In this document: positions 32,706 to 44,288 of the stretch, piece after piece | Numbering within the stretch: the first letter of the stretch is position 1 | Layout: each line of letters begins with the position of its first letter | Assembly (NCBI RefSeq): GCF_902167145.1 | Contig: NC_050096.1 | Coordinates: 76,194,683-76,258,682 of the forward strand | DNA length: 64,000 nt | DNA from: Zea mays | Taxonomy: Eukaryota > Streptophyta > Magnoliopsida > Poales > Poaceae | Direction of reading: 5' to 3' | Program-made: the position numbers and the translations under genes | Notes under the pieces: generated by a model | Told to the model about the DNA's origin: nothing | Database searches by the model: none | The model's input: only the letters and a program-made list of their open reading frames with translations

Positions 32706-33573
32706 TGATGAGGACATCACTTCTATACATACAATGAATGGACCGATAACACGATCGCGTGCACGACAGCTAAATCTCCAGGTACATTCTACCCTAGTCA
32801 ATTGCGTTTCAGAGCTTACGCTTGGGGCCATGGATGTTTTGAGGATTAGGAACCTTGGAGAGGACCATCAAGGACTTGGGAAAGGCCTAGGTGTTGAGGA
32901 GGAGCAGCAAGGGCGTCCACAACAGGAAGGAGATTAAGTTCGAGTCAGCTACGACTCCATCTCGGGTTCCAGGACCAGTCTGCACTAAAATGGACGCCCA
33001 AGATGCATCCGGACTCCGATTGCGACGGACTGGATATGGTTGGAAAGATAACGAGATTATCTAACCAATCCAACTGGTTTCACCCTAAAATTCATCCGGA
33101 GTCAACGGGAATCGTCGAAACAAGTCAGCGTTCAGATTCTGTTTTGATGTTGCGACACCGTCTGTTGGGCTGTTGGGCCATGTATCGCGTCGGAGCCCAT
33201 TAGGGGCGAGTCCAGGGTCACGCACGCCCTAATACTCTATTTATTCAGTAGCCGCCGCCACATTTAGGTTTGTGTTTTGCTTAGATCAATTCTGTCATCG
33301 AATAGTATCGTCGTCATCGGTTTGTGAGACCCCATCCCGTAATCAATACAATTTTGGTTGCGTTTCTTTCCTGTTCTTGCTTGTGTTCTTGATTGCGCTT
33401 GCAGGGATAAGCTTTCGTGGCGAGGTCATTCGTGTGTCACGGGTGATAACCAACGGAGCCGTGATGTAGTGATTGCGAGGAACCGTTCGCTCGGGCCTTG
33501 GATCATCAACGTCGAGATCTCCACTCAATCAAGTTATCGTATCTCACGGAAGATCGGGCCGCGTCTACTATCA
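32706..33573 (+). repeat. Element F 5' LTR
   Basis: TGATGAGGACATCAC...CTACTATCA. The first 76 bp repeat the coding end of the polyprotein seen in the 3' LTR. A TATTTATTCAG-type stretch lies near 33238-33249. Confidence 0.92.
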
Positions 33574-34875
33574 ATTGGTATCAGATTTCCAGGTTGCCCG
33601 TGAGGTATAATTCTACCTTTAGATTAGTTTTGTTTCGTCTCATAGTCCACAAAAAGCCGAAAAAATTACGATCAGTTTATTCCGACCTAAAATCATCGCC
33701 TTAGCCTTTGCACAATTCAGTTTTAGAGTCCGCAGTTTTGAGTTCGTGTTCTAGTTGAGTTCGGTTGCTGGATTAGATTTGTTTTGGTTCAGTTTGATTC
33801 TGTCCATCCGCTTCCATCCTACAAAACCGACCCTATCTACAAAACAGATCTTATCTCTAAAACCGACCTTATCCACAAAACAGATTCTATCCACAAAACA
33901 GATCCTATCTGTATAACCGACCCTATCCACAAAACAGATCCTATCTCTAAAACCGACCCTATCCACAAAACAGATCTTGTATCTAAACCAACCATATCCA
34001 TAAAACAAAACCTATCTCTAAAACCGACCCTGTGCTCCATAGTCGTCGCTTCGGTTCCTGCCGATTTGTGCCTTTGAAAACCATAACTTGAGGTACCTTC
34101 CATAAAACGGGCATAACTTTTCGCTCGGTACTCCGTTTGAGCTCAAATTTTTACAGCAGATTCCTGACTCCATTCTGGGGTGACCCAAACTCGCCTACGA
34201 CCTGTTTGGTTTGGTCAAAAAATTCAAAAAAATCGGGAAGATAATTAAAAAAATTGTTTAAGTGTTTTCAGGAATTTCAGAGATCCTTTGTGAATTTCTC
34301 TAGGCCACAATACAACTCTGTTTCAAGTGAAATTTTGTGTGCTTCCATCCTTTGTGTTTTTGGATCAGTGGTAAAAAATTCAGAATATTTCAAGCTCTTT
34401 TGATGGTACTCCTTTTGAAACGCGCTTTTGATTTCTACTAGTGCTGAAAATCTGCCCTATTTACAGAACTGCCATTCCCACTAGATACTTGTACCTCCTT
34501 TCTTGTGCTTTGGTCCAACTGTTCTATTACATTTTCTAGGCCAGCAACTAGGTCGAGTACTTGGAACACTTATTCAGCATTGCTATCTGTTACTGACTTG
34601 TGTGCCACATATATATATATATTTAGTCAGCCTTCCCAGAACTCCAGTTTTCTCTCGAGCAGAACAGGTACTCCTTTGCAATCACACCCACGCTCGTTGG
34701 ACAGTCACACTGGTCACTGTTTGTCACCTGCAGTGCTGGTAAGTACGTTGTAAGAGCAGAGTAAGACGCTTCATAATTTGTATTCCACCACCACCACCAC
34801 CATCACCACCACCCTGAGAGATAGTTGTACGGTTCACATTGTTTGTTGCCTTTTTGTCTCTGTTTTGTGCTAACA
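33574..34875 (+). other. Element F leader with primer-binding site and tandem repeats
   Basis: Starts with TGGTATCAGA (33576-33585), an initiator-tRNA-Met-type primer site. The leader is non-coding. It has an array of AAAACCGACC / AAAACAGATC units (about 33820-34030), a short (TA)n near 34608-34622 and an (ACC)n run near 34787-34812. Confidence 0.75.
33820..34030. repeat. Tandem array in the element F leader
   Basis: About six alternating units of roughly 18 bp, AAAACCGACCCTATC and AAAACAGATC..TATC, forming imperfect 36-bp periods. Frames through it on both strands are repetitive and not genes. Confidence 0.88.
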
Positions 34876-35379
34876 ATGATAGGACCAAAGAATCAAATGG
34901 ACAAGGACAAGGGGCCTAAGCTTAATGACGATGAGTGTGTCTCTCAGATGGAATTGAAGGAGATGATGTGCGCGATGACTGAAGCTTTTAAAAAAATATC
35001 AGGACTCTGCCTCGACATCCTATGAGCAGCTTGATCGACGAGTTGATGAACTTGCTACACGCATGGACGTACTGGAGGCTCGTCCCCCACCAACAACTCC
35101 AGCCCCATCTCACTCTCCTGTGGACGACGACGACGATGACGACGATGTTTATGCACCACTGCCACAACGCTTCGCACATAATCGACAAGGTATGGGAGGT
35201 AATGGTAGACGTCGTCATCATAATCCTCAACCAGACCATGATCCATTTGCTAAAACTAAGTTCTCTATTCCACCATTCATGGGTTCTTATGATGCTGAAG
35301 CTTACTTAGACTGGGAGATAACGGTAGAACAAAAATTTAATTCCCATCTTGTTCCTGAGCAGCATAGGGTTAGACAAGC
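34876..35379 (+). pseudogene. gag: Element F gag, 5' part
   Basis: Begins ATG at 34876 with a Lys/Asp-rich N-terminus. A run of seven A at about 34987-34994 puts the frame out. Downstream, the other frame carries a recognisable gag start: a coiled-coil-like part, Pro-rich and poly-Asp segments, then FSIPPFMGSYDAEAYLDWE, typical of gypsy Gag. It is cut at 35379 by element B and continues at 44289. Confidence 0.82.
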
Positions 35380-36617
35380 TGAGAGCACCTAGAGGGGGGG
35401 GTGAATAGGTGATCCTGTAAAACTTAAGCTTATAGCCACAAAAACTTGTTAAGTGTTAGCACAATAAATGCCAAGTGGCTAGAAAGGAGTCTCAACAAAA
35501 CACAATACCACAAGAGATCAATCACAGAGATGACACAGTGGTTTATCCCGTGGTTCGGCCAAGACCAACGCCTGCCTACTCCACGTTGTGGCGTCCCAAC
35601 GGACGAGGGTTGCAATCAACCCCTCTCAAGCGGTCCAAAGACCTACTTGAATACCACGGTGTTTTGCTTGCTTTTTCTCAATCCCGTTTGCGAGGAATCT
35701 CCACAACTTGGAGTCTCTCGCCCTTACAATTGAAGTTCACAAAGAACACAGAGCAAAGGGGGAAAGAGCAACGCACACAAGACTTCAAAAGATCAGAGCA
35801 ACAACACGCACACAAGTCGCAACAAGAGCTCGCAACACAACTCAAAGAGTTCGCAACTCAACAAGAGCTCTAGACGCTATCACAATGAAACGAATGCGTG
35901 AGATCGATGTCTTGGTGCTTAGGAATGTTGTAGGAATGCTTGGTTGTTCTCCTCCATGTGCCTAGGGGTCCCTTTTATAGCCCCAAGGCAGCTAGGAGCC
36001 GTTGAGAACAAATCTGGAAGGCCATCCTTGCCTTCTGTCATCGGGCGCACCGGACAGTCCGGTGCACACCGGACAGTGTCCGGTGTCCGATTCCTTTCCT
36101 TAAATGGCGAAGCCGACCGTTGCAGATCTGGGAGCCGTTGGCGCACCGGACATGTCCGGTGCACATCGGACAGTCCGGTGCCCCCTTCCGGCCGTTGGCT
36201 TGGCCACGTGTCGCGCGCAGAATCCGCGGCCGACCGTTGGCTCGACCGACCGTTGGCTCACCGGACAGTCCGGTGCACACCGGACAGTCCGGTGAATTTT
36301 AGCCGTACGCCGTCAGCGAATTCCCGAGAGCGGCTACTTCGGCCGAGGCAGCCTGGCGCACCGGACAGTCCGGTGCCCCAGACCGAAACAGCCTTTTGGC
36401 TGTACACAGCCAACTCTTCTCTTTTCTTCTTCTTTCTGTTTCTGATACTTAGACAAGCATATTAGTACACAAAACCAATGTACTAAGACTTAGAAACATA
36501 CCTTTGCTCTTGATTTGAACTTTATTCATCCATGGCATAAATTCACATTTAAGCACTTGTGTTGGCACTCAATCACCAAAATACTTAGAAATGGCCCAAG
36601 TGCACATTTCCCTTTCA
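35380..36617 (-). repeat. Element B 3' LTR
   Basis: TGAGAGCACC...CCCTTTCA on the plus strand, with ACCGGACAGTCCGGT palindromes and a TATA box on the minus strand (near 35976). It adjoins the polypurine tract at 36618. Confidence 0.93.
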
Positions 36618-37400
36618 ATCTCCCCCTTTTTGGTGATTTATGCCAACACAACATAAAACAACTAGAACAAGTGCAAAATCACTTCAAATAAAACTCAAAT
36701 TGATTTTGATTCAATTTTGGCATATATGGATCATCCTTTGCCACCACTTGGTTTGTTTTTGCAAATCAAACTCAAATCTCTATCTCTAAGTCAAACACAC
36801 ATGTTGAAGCATATAGAGAGTTATTCCAAAAGAGATTGATCAAAGATTTCAAAAACTCCCCCTATTTCCCATAATCACCACTTCTCCCCACAAGAAGCCA
36901 ACTTTTGACAAGAGACGCAATGAAAGAGTTTTGACAAAACAAAAAGCTCTATTCTGCTATTTTCAAAATCTCTCAAGTGGTAGCTGATCCATTTATTGCT
37001 TTGGCCTTTATTTTCTCCCCCTTTGGCATCAAGCACCAAAACGGGATCAATCTTGGCCCTTTAACCCCATTGCCTCACCAAAATCTTCAAGTAAGAGTAC
37101 AAAGGCAATAAGATTATAGAGATGAACTTGGAATAAGTTACCCTCTCATCGGAGTGCAGTGGAAGTCTTGCATGGTCCAAGTTCACCTTTCCCTTCCAAT
37201 CCACCTTCGAGACTAAGCAAACTCAAGCAAATGGTTAGTCTCAAAGGGTCAAGTTGTAGCACATCTCCCCCTAAATGTGTGCATCACTTGCAAAAAGGAC
37301 TTATGAGGTTCAGGGGGTGTTGGTACAACTTGAGCACCACAATAAGCAACAAAATGCAGAATGTACATGATCAAAGGCATAAACACATGTATGCTACAAT
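36618..37400 (-). other. Element B region of repeated polypurine tracts
   Basis: Non-coding. Minus-strand purine tracts lie next to the LTR and again near 37015-37030 (reverse complement CTCCCCCTTTGGCATC). Close to the same region in A. Confidence 0.7.
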
Positions 37401-40400
37401 TCAATCCAAGTTCCGCGAATCTAAGACATTTAGCTCACTACGCAGCCTGCAAAAGGTCTTCTCATCTAGAGGCTTGGTAAAGATATCGGCTAGCTGGTTC
37501 TCGGTGCTAACATGAAACACTTCGATATCTCCCTTTTGCTGGTGGTCTCTCAAAAAGTGATGCCGGATGTCTATGTGCTTTGTGCGGCTGTGTTCAACAG
37601 GATTTTCCGCCATGCGGATAGCACTCTCATTATCACATAGGAGTGGGACTTTGCTCAGATTGTAGCCAAAGTCCCGGAGGGTTTGCCTCATCCAAAGTAG
37701 TTGCGCGCAACACTGTCCTGCGGCAACATACTCGGCCTCAGCGGTTGATAGGGCAACGGAGGTTTGTTTCTTAGAGTTCCACGACACCAGGGACCTTCCT
37801 AAGAATTGGCACGTCCCTGATGTACTCTTCCTATCGACCTTACATCCAGCATAGTCGGAATCTGAGTATCCAACCAAGTCAAAGGTAGACCCTTTTGGAT
37901 ACCAGAGCCCGAAGCAAGGCGTAGCAACCAAATATCTTAGAATTCGCTTCACCGCCACTAAGTGACACTCCTTAGGATCAGATTGAAATCTAGCACACAT
38001 GCATACGCTAAGCATAATATCCGGTCTACTAGCACATAAATAAAGTAAAGACCCTATCATTGACCGGTATGCTTTTTGATCAACGGACTTACCTCCTTTG
38101 TTGAGGTCGGTGTGTCCGTCGGTTCCCATCGGCGTCTTTGCGGGCTTGGCGTCCTTCATCCCAAACCGCTTTAGCAGATCTTGCGTGTACTTTGTTTGGG
38201 AGATGAAGGTGCCGTCCTTGAGTTGCTTCACTTGGAACCCAAGGAAGTAGTTCAACTCGCCCATCATCGACATCTCGAATTTCTGCGTCATCACCCTGCT
38301 AAACTCTTCACAAGACTTTTGGTTAGTTGAACCAAATATTATGTCATCGACATAAATTTGGCACACAAACAAATCACCATCACATGTCTTAGTAAAGAGA
38401 GTTGGATCGGCTTTCCCAACCTTGAAAGCATTAGCAATTAAGAAATCTCTAAGGCATTCATACCATGCTCTTGGGGCTTGCTTAAGTCCATAGAGCGCCT
38501 TAGAGAGCTTACATACGTGGTCGGGGTACCGTTCATCCTCGAAGCCAGGGGGTTGCTCCACGTACACCTCCTCCTTGATCGGCCCGTTGAGGAAAGCGCT
38601 CTTCACATCCATTTGGAACAACCTGAAAGAATGGTGAGCGGAATATGCTAGCAAGATACGAATAGACTCTAGCCTAGCCACAGGAGCAAATGTCTCCTCA
38701 AAGTCCAAACCTGCGACTTGGGCATAACCTTTTGCCACAAGTCGAGCCTTGTTCCTCGTCACCATCCCGTGCTCGTCCTGTTTGTTGCGGAACACCCACT
38801 TGGTTCCCACAACATTTTGCTTGGGACGAGGCACCAGTGTCCAAACTTCATTGCGCTTGAAGTTGTTGAGCTCCTCCTGCATGGCCAACACCCAGTCCGG
38901 ATCTAGCAAGGCCTCCTCTACCCTGAAAGGCTCAATAGAAGAGACAAAGGAGTAATGCTCACAAAAATTAACTAATCTAGATCGAGTAGTTACTCCCTTA
39001 CTAATGTCACCCAAAATTTGGTCGACAGGATGATCCCTTTGAATCACCGCTCGGACTTGGGTTGGAGGTGCCGGTTGCGCTTCTTCCTCCATCACTTGAT
39101 CATCTTGTGCTCCCCTTGATCATACGTCTCCTTTTGATGAACCTGTTCATCGTCTCGGGTTGGGGGATGCACCATAGTTGAGGAAGAAGGTTGATCTTGC
39201 TCCAATTGTTCCTGTGGTCGCACATCACCAATCGCCATGGTGCGCATAGCGGCCGTTGGAACGTCTTCTTCATCTACATCATCAAGATCAACAACTTGCT
39301 CTCTTGGAGAGCCATTAGTCTCATCAAATACAACGTCGCTAGAGACTTCAACCAAACTCGATGATTTGTTGAAGACTCTATACGCCTTTGTATTTGAGTC
39401 ATAACCTAACAAAAACCCTTCTACTACTTTGGGAGCAAATTTAGAATTTCTACCCTTCTTCACTAGAATGTAGCACTTGCTCCCAAATACACGAAAGTAC
39501 GATACATTGGGTTTGTTACCGGTTAGAAGCTCATATGACGTCTTCTTGAGGAGGCGGTGAAGGTAGACCCTGTTGATGGCGTGGCAAGCCGTGTTCACTG
39601 CTTCCGACCAAAAACGCTCGGGGGTCTTGAACTCTCCAAGCATAGTCCTCGCCATGTCGATTAGCGTCCTGTTCTTCCTCTCTACCACACCATTTTGTTG
39701 TGGTGTGTAGGGAGCGGAGAACTCGTGCTTGATCCCTTCCTCCTCAAGGAACTCCTCCACTTGAAGGTTCTTGAACTCGGACCCGTTGTCGCTCCTTATC
39801 TTCTTCACCTTGAGCTCAAACTCATTTTGAGCTCTCCTGAGGAAGCGCTTGAGGGTCCCTTGGGTTTCAGACTTATCCTGCAAAAAGAACACCCAAGTGA
39901 AGCGGGAAAAGTCATCAACAATAACTAGACCATACTTACTTCCTCCTATGCTCAGATAGGCGACGGGTCCGAAGAGGTCCATGTGTAGCAGCTCCAGGGG
40001 TCTTGATGTGGTCATCAAATTCTTGCTGTTATGTGCTCCTCCCACTTGTTTACCTGCTTGACAAGCTGCACAAGGTCTATCTTTTTCGAATTGTACGTTA
40101 GTCAAACCTATCACGTGTTCTCCCTTTAGAAGCTTGTGAAGGTTCTTCATCCCCACATGTGCTAAGCGGCGATGCCACAGCCAGCCCATGCTAGTCTTAG
40201 CTATTAAGCATGCATCTAGACCGGCCTCCTCTTTTGCAAAATCAACTAAATAGAGTTTGTCGTCTAATACACCCTTAAAAGCTAGTGAACCATCACTTCT
40301 TCTAAAGACAGACACATCTACATTTGTAAACAGACAGTTATATCCCATGTTGCATAATTGACTAACAGATAGCAAATTATATCCCAAGGACTCAACTAAA

Positions 40401-40606
40401 AACACATTAGAAATTGAGTGCTCGTTTGAGATTGCAATTTTACCTAATCCTTTTACCTTGCCTTGATTCCCATCACCGAATATAATTGAATCTTGGGAAT
40501 CCTTATTCTTGACGTAGGAGGTGAACATCTTCTTCTCCCCCGTCATATGGTTTGTGCATCCGCTATCAATAATCCAGCTTGAACCCCCGGATGCATAAAC
40601 CTGCAA
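37401..40606 (-). pseudogene. pol: Element B pol, complete apart from one frameshift
   Basis: Two overlapping frames (40606-39092 and 39095-37401). The first has protease DSG (residues 14-16), the GAG-pre-integrase HHCC region (HRRLAHVG..., CAACQAG), and an integrase core with all three acidic residues (DLFGP, SDNGSEF, GVVERKNRT). The second has RT with [12 protein letters not shown] and YVDDIIFG, and RNase H with YSDSDYAG and AEAEYVAAG, running to the natural stop at 37401. They are separated by loss of one base in a C run near 39112-39115 (element D has five C where B has four). Copia RT and integrase work in the virus-like particle. This is the best-preserved pol in the window; a sequencing error at the run is possible. 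Confidence 0.93.
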
Positions 40607-40613
40607 GGCAAAT

Positions 40614-42998
40614 TTAGGCTTGGGACTTAGGTACCCAACTCTTGTTGGGTCCTACAAGGTTAGTGCAAATATCCTTAGGGACCCAAATGCAAGTTTTGTC
40701 TCCCTTGCATTTTGCCCCTAACTTCCTAGCAACAATCTTCCTATCCTTTCTACAAATAGCAAAGGAAGCATTTAGGGCATGATAAATTGTAGAAGGTCCA
40801 TGAACTTTCCTATGGGCATTAACAACATTTCTCCTAGGCATATTGTGAACAACATTTCTTCTACCAACCTTTCTATCATGCACAACATGAGAACTAGAAG
40901 CAGTCATAGCATAAGAATCATAAGCATGTGAATCAAAAGCATCATAACTTCTAAAAGCATTTCTATAATTTTTTCTATCATGATACAAAAAGGCATGGTT
41001 CTTTTTAGCACTAGTAGCCATAGGGGCCTTCCCTTTCTCCTTAGCGGGAATGGGAGCCTTATGGCTTGTTAAGTTCTTGGCTTCCCTCTTGAAGCCAAGT
41101 CCATCCTTAATTGAGGGGTGTCTACCGATCGTGTAGGCATCCCTTGCAAATTTTAGTTTATCAAATTCATTCTTGCTAGTCTTAAGTTGGGCATTAAGAC
41201 TAGCCAATTCCTCAGTTAGTTTGGAAATTGAAACTAAATGATCACTACAGGCATCAACATCGAAATCTTTACACCTAGTGCAAATCTCAACATGTTCTAC
41301 ACAAGATGTTGATTTACTAGATTTTTCTAGTTTAGCATTTAAATCATCATTTATGCTCTTTAAACTAGCAATTGAATCATGACATGTAGACAACTCACAA
41401 GAAAGCATTTCATTTCTCTTAATTTCTAATGCAAGTGATTTTTGTGCTTCTACAAATTTGTCATGTTCTTCATACAACAAATCCTCTTGCTTTTCTAAAA
41501 GCACATTCTTATCATTCAAGGCATCAATCAATTCATTAATTTTGTCTACCTTAGATCTATCTAAACCCTTGAATAAGCATGAATAGTCTATGTCATCATC
41601 GTCACTAGACTCATTATCACTAGAAGAAGCATAAGTGGAGTCTCGAGTACTCACCTTCTTCTCCCTTGCCATAAGGCATGTGTGACGCTCGTTGGGGAAG
41701 AGAGATGACTTGTTGAAGGCGGTGGCGGCGAGTCCTTCATTGTCGGAGTCGGAGGAGCAATCCGAATCCCACTCCTTTCCGATATGTGCCTCGCCCTTGG
41801 CCTTCTTGTAATTCTTCTTCTTTTCCCTCTTGTTCCCCTGTTCCTGGTCACTATCGTTATCGGGGCAGTTAGCGATAAAATGACCAATCTTACCGCACTT
41901 GAAGCATGAGCGCCTCCCCTTTGTCCTGGTCTTGCTTGGCTGCCCCTTGTGACCTTTTAGCACCGTCTTGAAGCGTTTGATGATGAGAGCCATCTCTTCA
42001 TCATTAAGTCCGGCCGCCTCAATTTGTGCCACCTTGCTAGGTAGCGCCTCCTTGCTTCTTGTTGCTTTGAGAGCAAGAGGTTGCGGCTCGTTGATCGGTC
42101 CATTCAAGGCGTCGTCCACGTACCTTGCTTCCTTAATCATCATTCGCCCGCTGACGAATTTTCCGAGTACTTCCTCGGGCGTCATCTTCGTGTACCTGGG
42201 ATTCTCACGAATATTGTTCACGAGATGAGGATCAAGAACGGTAAATGACCTTAGCATTAGGCGGACGACGTCGTGATCCGTCCATCGCGTGCTTCCGTAG
42301 CTCCTTATTTTGTTGATAAGGATCTTGAGTCGGTTGTATGTTTGCGTCGGCTCCTCGCCCCTTATCATCGCGAATCGTCCGAGCTCGCCCTCCACCAACT
42401 CCATCTTGGTGAGTAAGGTGACATCATTCCCCTCATGCGAGATCTTGAGGGTGTCCCAAATCTGCTTGGCATTGTCCAAGCCGCTCACCTTGTGATACTC
42501 GTCCCTGCACAAAGGGGCTAGCAACACAGTAGTAGCTTGTGCATTTTTATGGATCTGTTCATTAATAAACGAAGGACTATCCGAGCTATCAAATTTCATT
42601 CCACTTTCCACAATCTCCCAAATGCTTGGATGGAGAGAAAATAGGTGTGTACGCATTTTGTGACTCCAAAATCCGTAGTCCTCTCCATCAAAGTGAGGAG
42701 GCTTGCCAAGTGGAATGGGGAGCAAATGAGCATTTGAGCTATGCGGAATGCGCGAATAATCAAAAGAAAAGTTTGAGTTAACCGTCTTTTGTTTGTCGTA
42801 GTCGTCGTCCTTGTGGGAAGAAGTAGACTCGTCGCTGTCGTAGTAGACGATCTCCTTGATACGTCTTGTCTTCTTCTTCTTCCCATCTTTACGTCTGTGG
42901 CCCGAGCCAGAGTCGTTGGATTTGTCATCTTTTGGCTCGTTGACGAAGGACTCCTTTTCCTTGTCGTTGATCACGATTCCCTTCCCCTTAGGATCCAT
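40614..42998 (-). CDS. gag: Element B Gag, copia type, 794 aa
   Basis: Intact particle protein. The ATG at 42998 lies just after the primer-binding site. It has a charged N-terminus, a UBN2-type capsid domain (about residues 95-290), a CCHC knuckle near residue 365 (CFKCGKIGHFIANC), a Lys-rich patch, an acidic Ser/Asp segment and a coiled-coil part (about 500-640). It ends PKSQA-stop. The pol frame begins eight bases on in a different frame, so Pol must come from frameshifting, splicing or reinitiation. Close to Gag of A and D. Confidence 0.94.
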   Translation of the reverse strand: MDPKGKGIVINDKEKESFVNEPKDDKSNDSGSGHRRKDGKKKKTRRIKEIVYYDSDESTSSHKDDDYDKQKTVNSNFSFDYSRIPHSSNAHLLPIPLGKPPHFDGEDYGFWSHKMRTHLFSLHPSIWEIVESGMKFDSSDSPSFINEQIHKNAQATTVLLAPLCRDEYHKVSGLDNAKQIWDTLKISHEGNDVTLLTKMELVEGELGRFAMIRGEEPTQTYNRLKILINKIRSYGSTRWTDHDVVRLMLRSFTVLDPHLVNNIRENPRYTKMTPEEVLGKFVSGRMMIKEARYVDDALNGPINEPQPLALKATRSKEALPSKVAQIEAAGLNDEEMALIIKRFKTVLKGHKGQPSKTRTKGRRSCFKCGKIGHFIANCPDNDSDQEQGNKREKKKNYKKAKGEAHIGKEWDSDCSSDSDNEGLAATAFNKSSLFPNERHTCLMAREKKVSTRDSTYASSSDNESSDDDDIDYSCLFKGLDRSKVDKINELIDALNDKNVLLEKQEDLLYEEHDKFVEAQKSLALEIKRNEMLSCELSTCHDSIASLKSINDDLNAKLEKSSKSTSCVEHVEICTRCKDFDVDACSDHLVSISKLTEELASLNAQLKTSKNEFDKLKFARDAYTIGRHPSIKDGLGFKREAKNLTSHKAPIPAKEKGKAPMATSAKKNHAFLYHDRKNYRNAFRSYDAFDSHAYDSYAMTASSSHVVHDRKVGRRNVVHNMPRRNVVNAHRKVHGPSTIYHALNASFAICRKDRKIVARKLGAKCKGDKTCIWVPKDICTNLVGPNKSWVPKSQA

Positions 42999-43034
42999 CT
43001 CTTCGGGCGGTTAGTCCCTTTCTTGAAGAGAACG

Positions 43035-43046
43035 GCTCTGATACCA
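43035..43046 (-). other. Element B primer-binding site
   Basis: Reads TGGTATCAGAGC on the minus strand, just inside the 5' LTR; initiator tRNA-Met type. Confidence 0.88.
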
Positions 43047-43048
43047 AT

Positions 43049-44283
43049 TGAGAGCACCTAGAGGGGGTGAATAGGTGATCCTGTAAAACTTAAGCTTATA
43101 GCCACAAAAACTTGTTAAGTGTTAGCACAATAAATGCCAAGTGGCTAGAAAGGAGTCTCAACAAAACACAATACCACAAGAGATCAATCACAGAGATGAC
43201 ACAGTGGTTTATCCCGTGGTTCGGCCAAGACCAACGCCTGCCTACTCCACGTTGTGGCGTCCCAACGGACGAGGGTTGCAATCAACCCCTCTCAAGCGGT
43301 CCAAAGACCTACTTGAATACCACGGTGTTTTGCTTGCTTTTTCTCAATCCCGTTTGCGAGGAATCTCCACAACTTGGAGTCTCTCGCCCTTACAATTGAA
43401 GTTCACAAAGAACACAGAGCAAAGGGGGAAAGAGCAACGCACACAAGACTTCAAAAGATCAGAGCAACAACACGCACACAAGTCGCAACAAGAGCTCGCA
43501 ACACAACTCAAAGAGTTCGCAACTCAACAAGAGCTCTAGACGCTATCACAATGAAACGAATGCGTGAGATCGATGTCTTGGTGCTTAGGAATGTTGTAGG
43601 AATGCTTGGTTGTTCTCCTCCATGCGCCTAGGGGTCCCTTTTATAGCCCCAAGGCAGCTAGGAGCCGTTGAGAACAAATCTGGAAGGCCATCCTTGCCTT
43701 CTGTCATCGGGCGCACCGGACAGTCCGGTGCACACCGGACAGTGTCTGGTGTCCGATTCCTTTCCTTAAATGGCGAAGCCGACCGTTGCAGATCTGGGAG
43801 CCGTTGGCGCACCGGACATGTCCGGTGCACACCGGACAGTCCGGTGCCCCCTTCCGACCGTTGGCTTGGCCACGTGTCGCGCGCAGAATCCGCGGCCGAC
43901 CGTCGGCTCGGCCGACCGTTGGCTCACCGGACAGTCCGGTGCACACCGGACAGTCCGGTGAATTTTAGCCGTACGCCGTCAGCGAATTTCCGAGAGCGGC
44001 TACTTCGGCCGAGGCAGCCTGGCGCACCGGACAGTCCGGTGCCCCAGACCGAAACAGCCTTTTGGCTGTACACAGCCAACTCTTCTCTTTTCTTCTTCTT
44101 TCTGTTTCTGATACTTAGACAAGCATATTAGTACACAAAACCAATGTACTAAGACTTAGAAGCATACCTTTGCTCTTGATTTGCACTTTATTCATCCATG
44201 GCATAAATTCACATTTAAGCACTTGTGTTGGCACTCAATCACCAAAATACTTAGAAATGGCCCAAGGGCACATTTCCCTTTCA
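43049..44283 (-). repeat. Element B 5' LTR
   Basis: 1235 bp; about ten substitutions and a shorter G run compared with the 3' LTR. TSD CAAGC follows at 44284. Confidence 0.93.
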
Positions 44284-44288
44284 CAAGC

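Larger units (their letters stand above)
35380..44283 (-). mobile_element. Element B: Opie-like Sirevirus, nearly intact
   Basis: 8904 bp, minus strand, TSD CAAGC (35375-35379 and 44284-44288). LTRs are 1238 and 1235 bp with about 10 differences (0.8 %). Gag is intact, and pol is broken by only one visible frameshift between integrase and RT. It lies inside F, whose LTRs are about three times as diverged, so the order of insertion agrees with LTR age. Confidence 0.95.

Noticed and set aside
32706..33573. Reading 32706-33573 as a solo LTR
   Set aside because: A primer-binding site and leader follow it, and the matching LTR with TSD ATAGT is at 45921-46787.
33751..34103. Repeat-containing proteins (KTDPI / DRICFV units) in the element F leader
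   Set aside because: They are translations of a tandem DNA repeat in a non-coding leader, open on both strands.
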